DNA from: Gemmatimonadaceae bacterium | GTDB taxonomy: Bacteria > Gemmatimonadota > Gemmatimonadetes > Gemmatimonadales > Gemmatimonadaceae | DNA length: 64,000 nt | NCBI GenBank assembly: GCA_037721215.1 | Contig: JBBJNV010000021.1 | Span: forward strand, 18,513-82,512 | Direction: 5' to 3' | Shown here: in pieces, positions 63,600 to 64,000 of the stretch | Position numbering within the stretch: position 1 is the stretch's first letter | How the letters are laid out: each line of letters opens with the position of its first letter | Program-made: the position numbers and the translations under genes | The notes under the pieces: model-generated | The model's input: the letters and a program-made list of their open reading frames with translations, nothing else | The model's database searches: none | What the model was told of the DNA's origin: nothing

Positions 63600-64000
63600 C
63601 GCTCGGACCAGGTCTCTATCTTTTCGAGCACGTCCGTCACACTGATACCCGACATCCGGCCGGCCCGAGTCTTCATCGTCACCGGACCGGCCGCACCTTC
63701 GTCGTGGTAGCCGTCCACGATCAAGTCGTGGAACGCACGGTAGGGGCCGGTTCGTCGCGGGTCGGTGTAGCCGATCAGAGATATGACGGGCCGGCCGAGG
63801 GCGACGGCCATGTGCAGGGGGCCCGTGTCGGGTGACAGGACCAGCGCGGAGGCCTCGAGGATGCCGACGAGATTGCGCAGCCCGCTGCCGAGCGCCGAAA
63901 CCGGTGGGTGGATGGCGAGTTCACGAATCGAGTCGGCAGCCGCGACCTCGCGCGGTGATGTCCCGCCGACAAGTACTGGTTGCAGGCCGTAGTGTTCATT
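63581..64000 (-). CDS. Glycosyltransferase family 9 (heptosyltransferase-type), N-terminus outside window
   Basis: The frame is open from base 64000 to a stop at 63581, giving the last 139 residues. The GT9 donor-site signature is plain: LVLSPDTGPLHMAVALGRPV followed by ISLIGYTDPRRTGPY, and PVLVGGTSPRE near the left end matches the preceding GT9 strand. The family adds heptose or related sugars to lipopolysaccharide cores from ADP-heptose. The C-terminus ends [11 protein letters not shown]. It overlaps the end of maf on the other strand. Confidence 0.88.
   Translation of the reverse strand, partial: NEHYGLQPVLVGGTSPREVAAADSIRELAIHPPVSALGSGLRNLVGILEASALVLSPDTGPLHMAVALGRPVISLIGYTDPRRTGPYRAFHDLIVDGYHDEGAAGPVTMKTRAGRMSGISVTDVLEKIETWSERYRPKS

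Overview
The window is about 62-63 percent GC by eye, gene-dense, and reads like one chromosomal contig of a Gram-negative-type, menaquinone-using aerobe. SusC/SusD-type outer-membrane uptake proteins, many lipoproteins carrying a Cys-(Gly/Ser)-Asp-Ser-Thr-Gly-Pro start, an ETF plus ETF-quinone oxidoreductase operon and heavy use of GTG/TTG starts with 4-nt stop/start overlaps all suggest Gemmatimonadota. That placement is an inference; no rRNA or marker phylogeny was possible. I saw no tRNA, rRNA, CRISPR array, transposase or integrase. No stretch over 300 bases lacks a gene or gene remnant; the longest, 24708-25335, holds a decayed S51-peptidase-like gene.

Layout. 1-5374: a partial TonB-dependent receptor (minus), then a cupin lipoprotein, a beta-propeller lipoprotein and an arylsulfotransferase-like lipoprotein. 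5435-8872: etfB-etfA-ETF-QO behind a perfect palindrome. 8888-15534 (minus): gpmI, outer-membrane protein, BON protein, queD, dacB, moeA and a methyltransferase, mostly coupled by overlaps. 15612-19777 (plus): an envelope cluster (SH3-like, membrane-anchored coiled coil, L,D-transpeptidase, M15 peptidase, two small membrane-associated genes) ending in a good terminator. 19879-24772 (minus): susD-susC with a recognisable promoter. 24921-30783 (plus): decayed S51 gene, S9-type hydrolase, guaB, amino-acid permease and the DHH phosphoesterase nrnA.

30784-35831 is the most unusual part. A four-gene cassette (DmpG-like aldolase, KdsB-like cytidylyltransferase, HP-motif GT-B glycosyltransferase, flippase-like membrane protein) and an orphan VapB with a collapsed VapC lie between the intact 3' end of nrnA and a second, decaying nrnA 3' end. 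Over 31 codons the two ends differ at 17 codons, all synonymous. The tail was therefore probably brought in from a diverged relative, and the last gene of the cassette now reads in frame into it. I propose the cassette makes, CMP-activates and attaches a 2-keto-3-deoxy (ulosonic) sugar acid.

35842-44925 (minus) is a reductive pyrimidine catabolism operon: malonate/methylmalonate semialdehyde dehydrogenase, PreA, hydantoinase, small lipoprotein, NCS1 transporter and ureidopropionase-type nitrilase. A double-cupredoxin lipoprotein and a MazG-like pyrophosphohydrolase follow, and a separate lipoprotein lies downstream. Its PreA lacks the usual ferredoxin tail, and a four-copy 18-nt tandem repeat sits between its first two genes.

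45113-64000: mrp; yihY; a sigma factor with a putative anti-sigma and a polymer-forming-type membrane protein; menaquinone genes ubiE-ubiD-ubiA-ubiX; a half-length UvrC-like GIY-YIG nuclease with mutM and purD; a Cys/Met-metabolism PLP enzyme; an HhH lipoprotein with an EEP hydrolase; glmM-glmS-dtd-maf, where dtd appears to start at CTG; and a partial heptosyltransferase-type gene running off the right edge.
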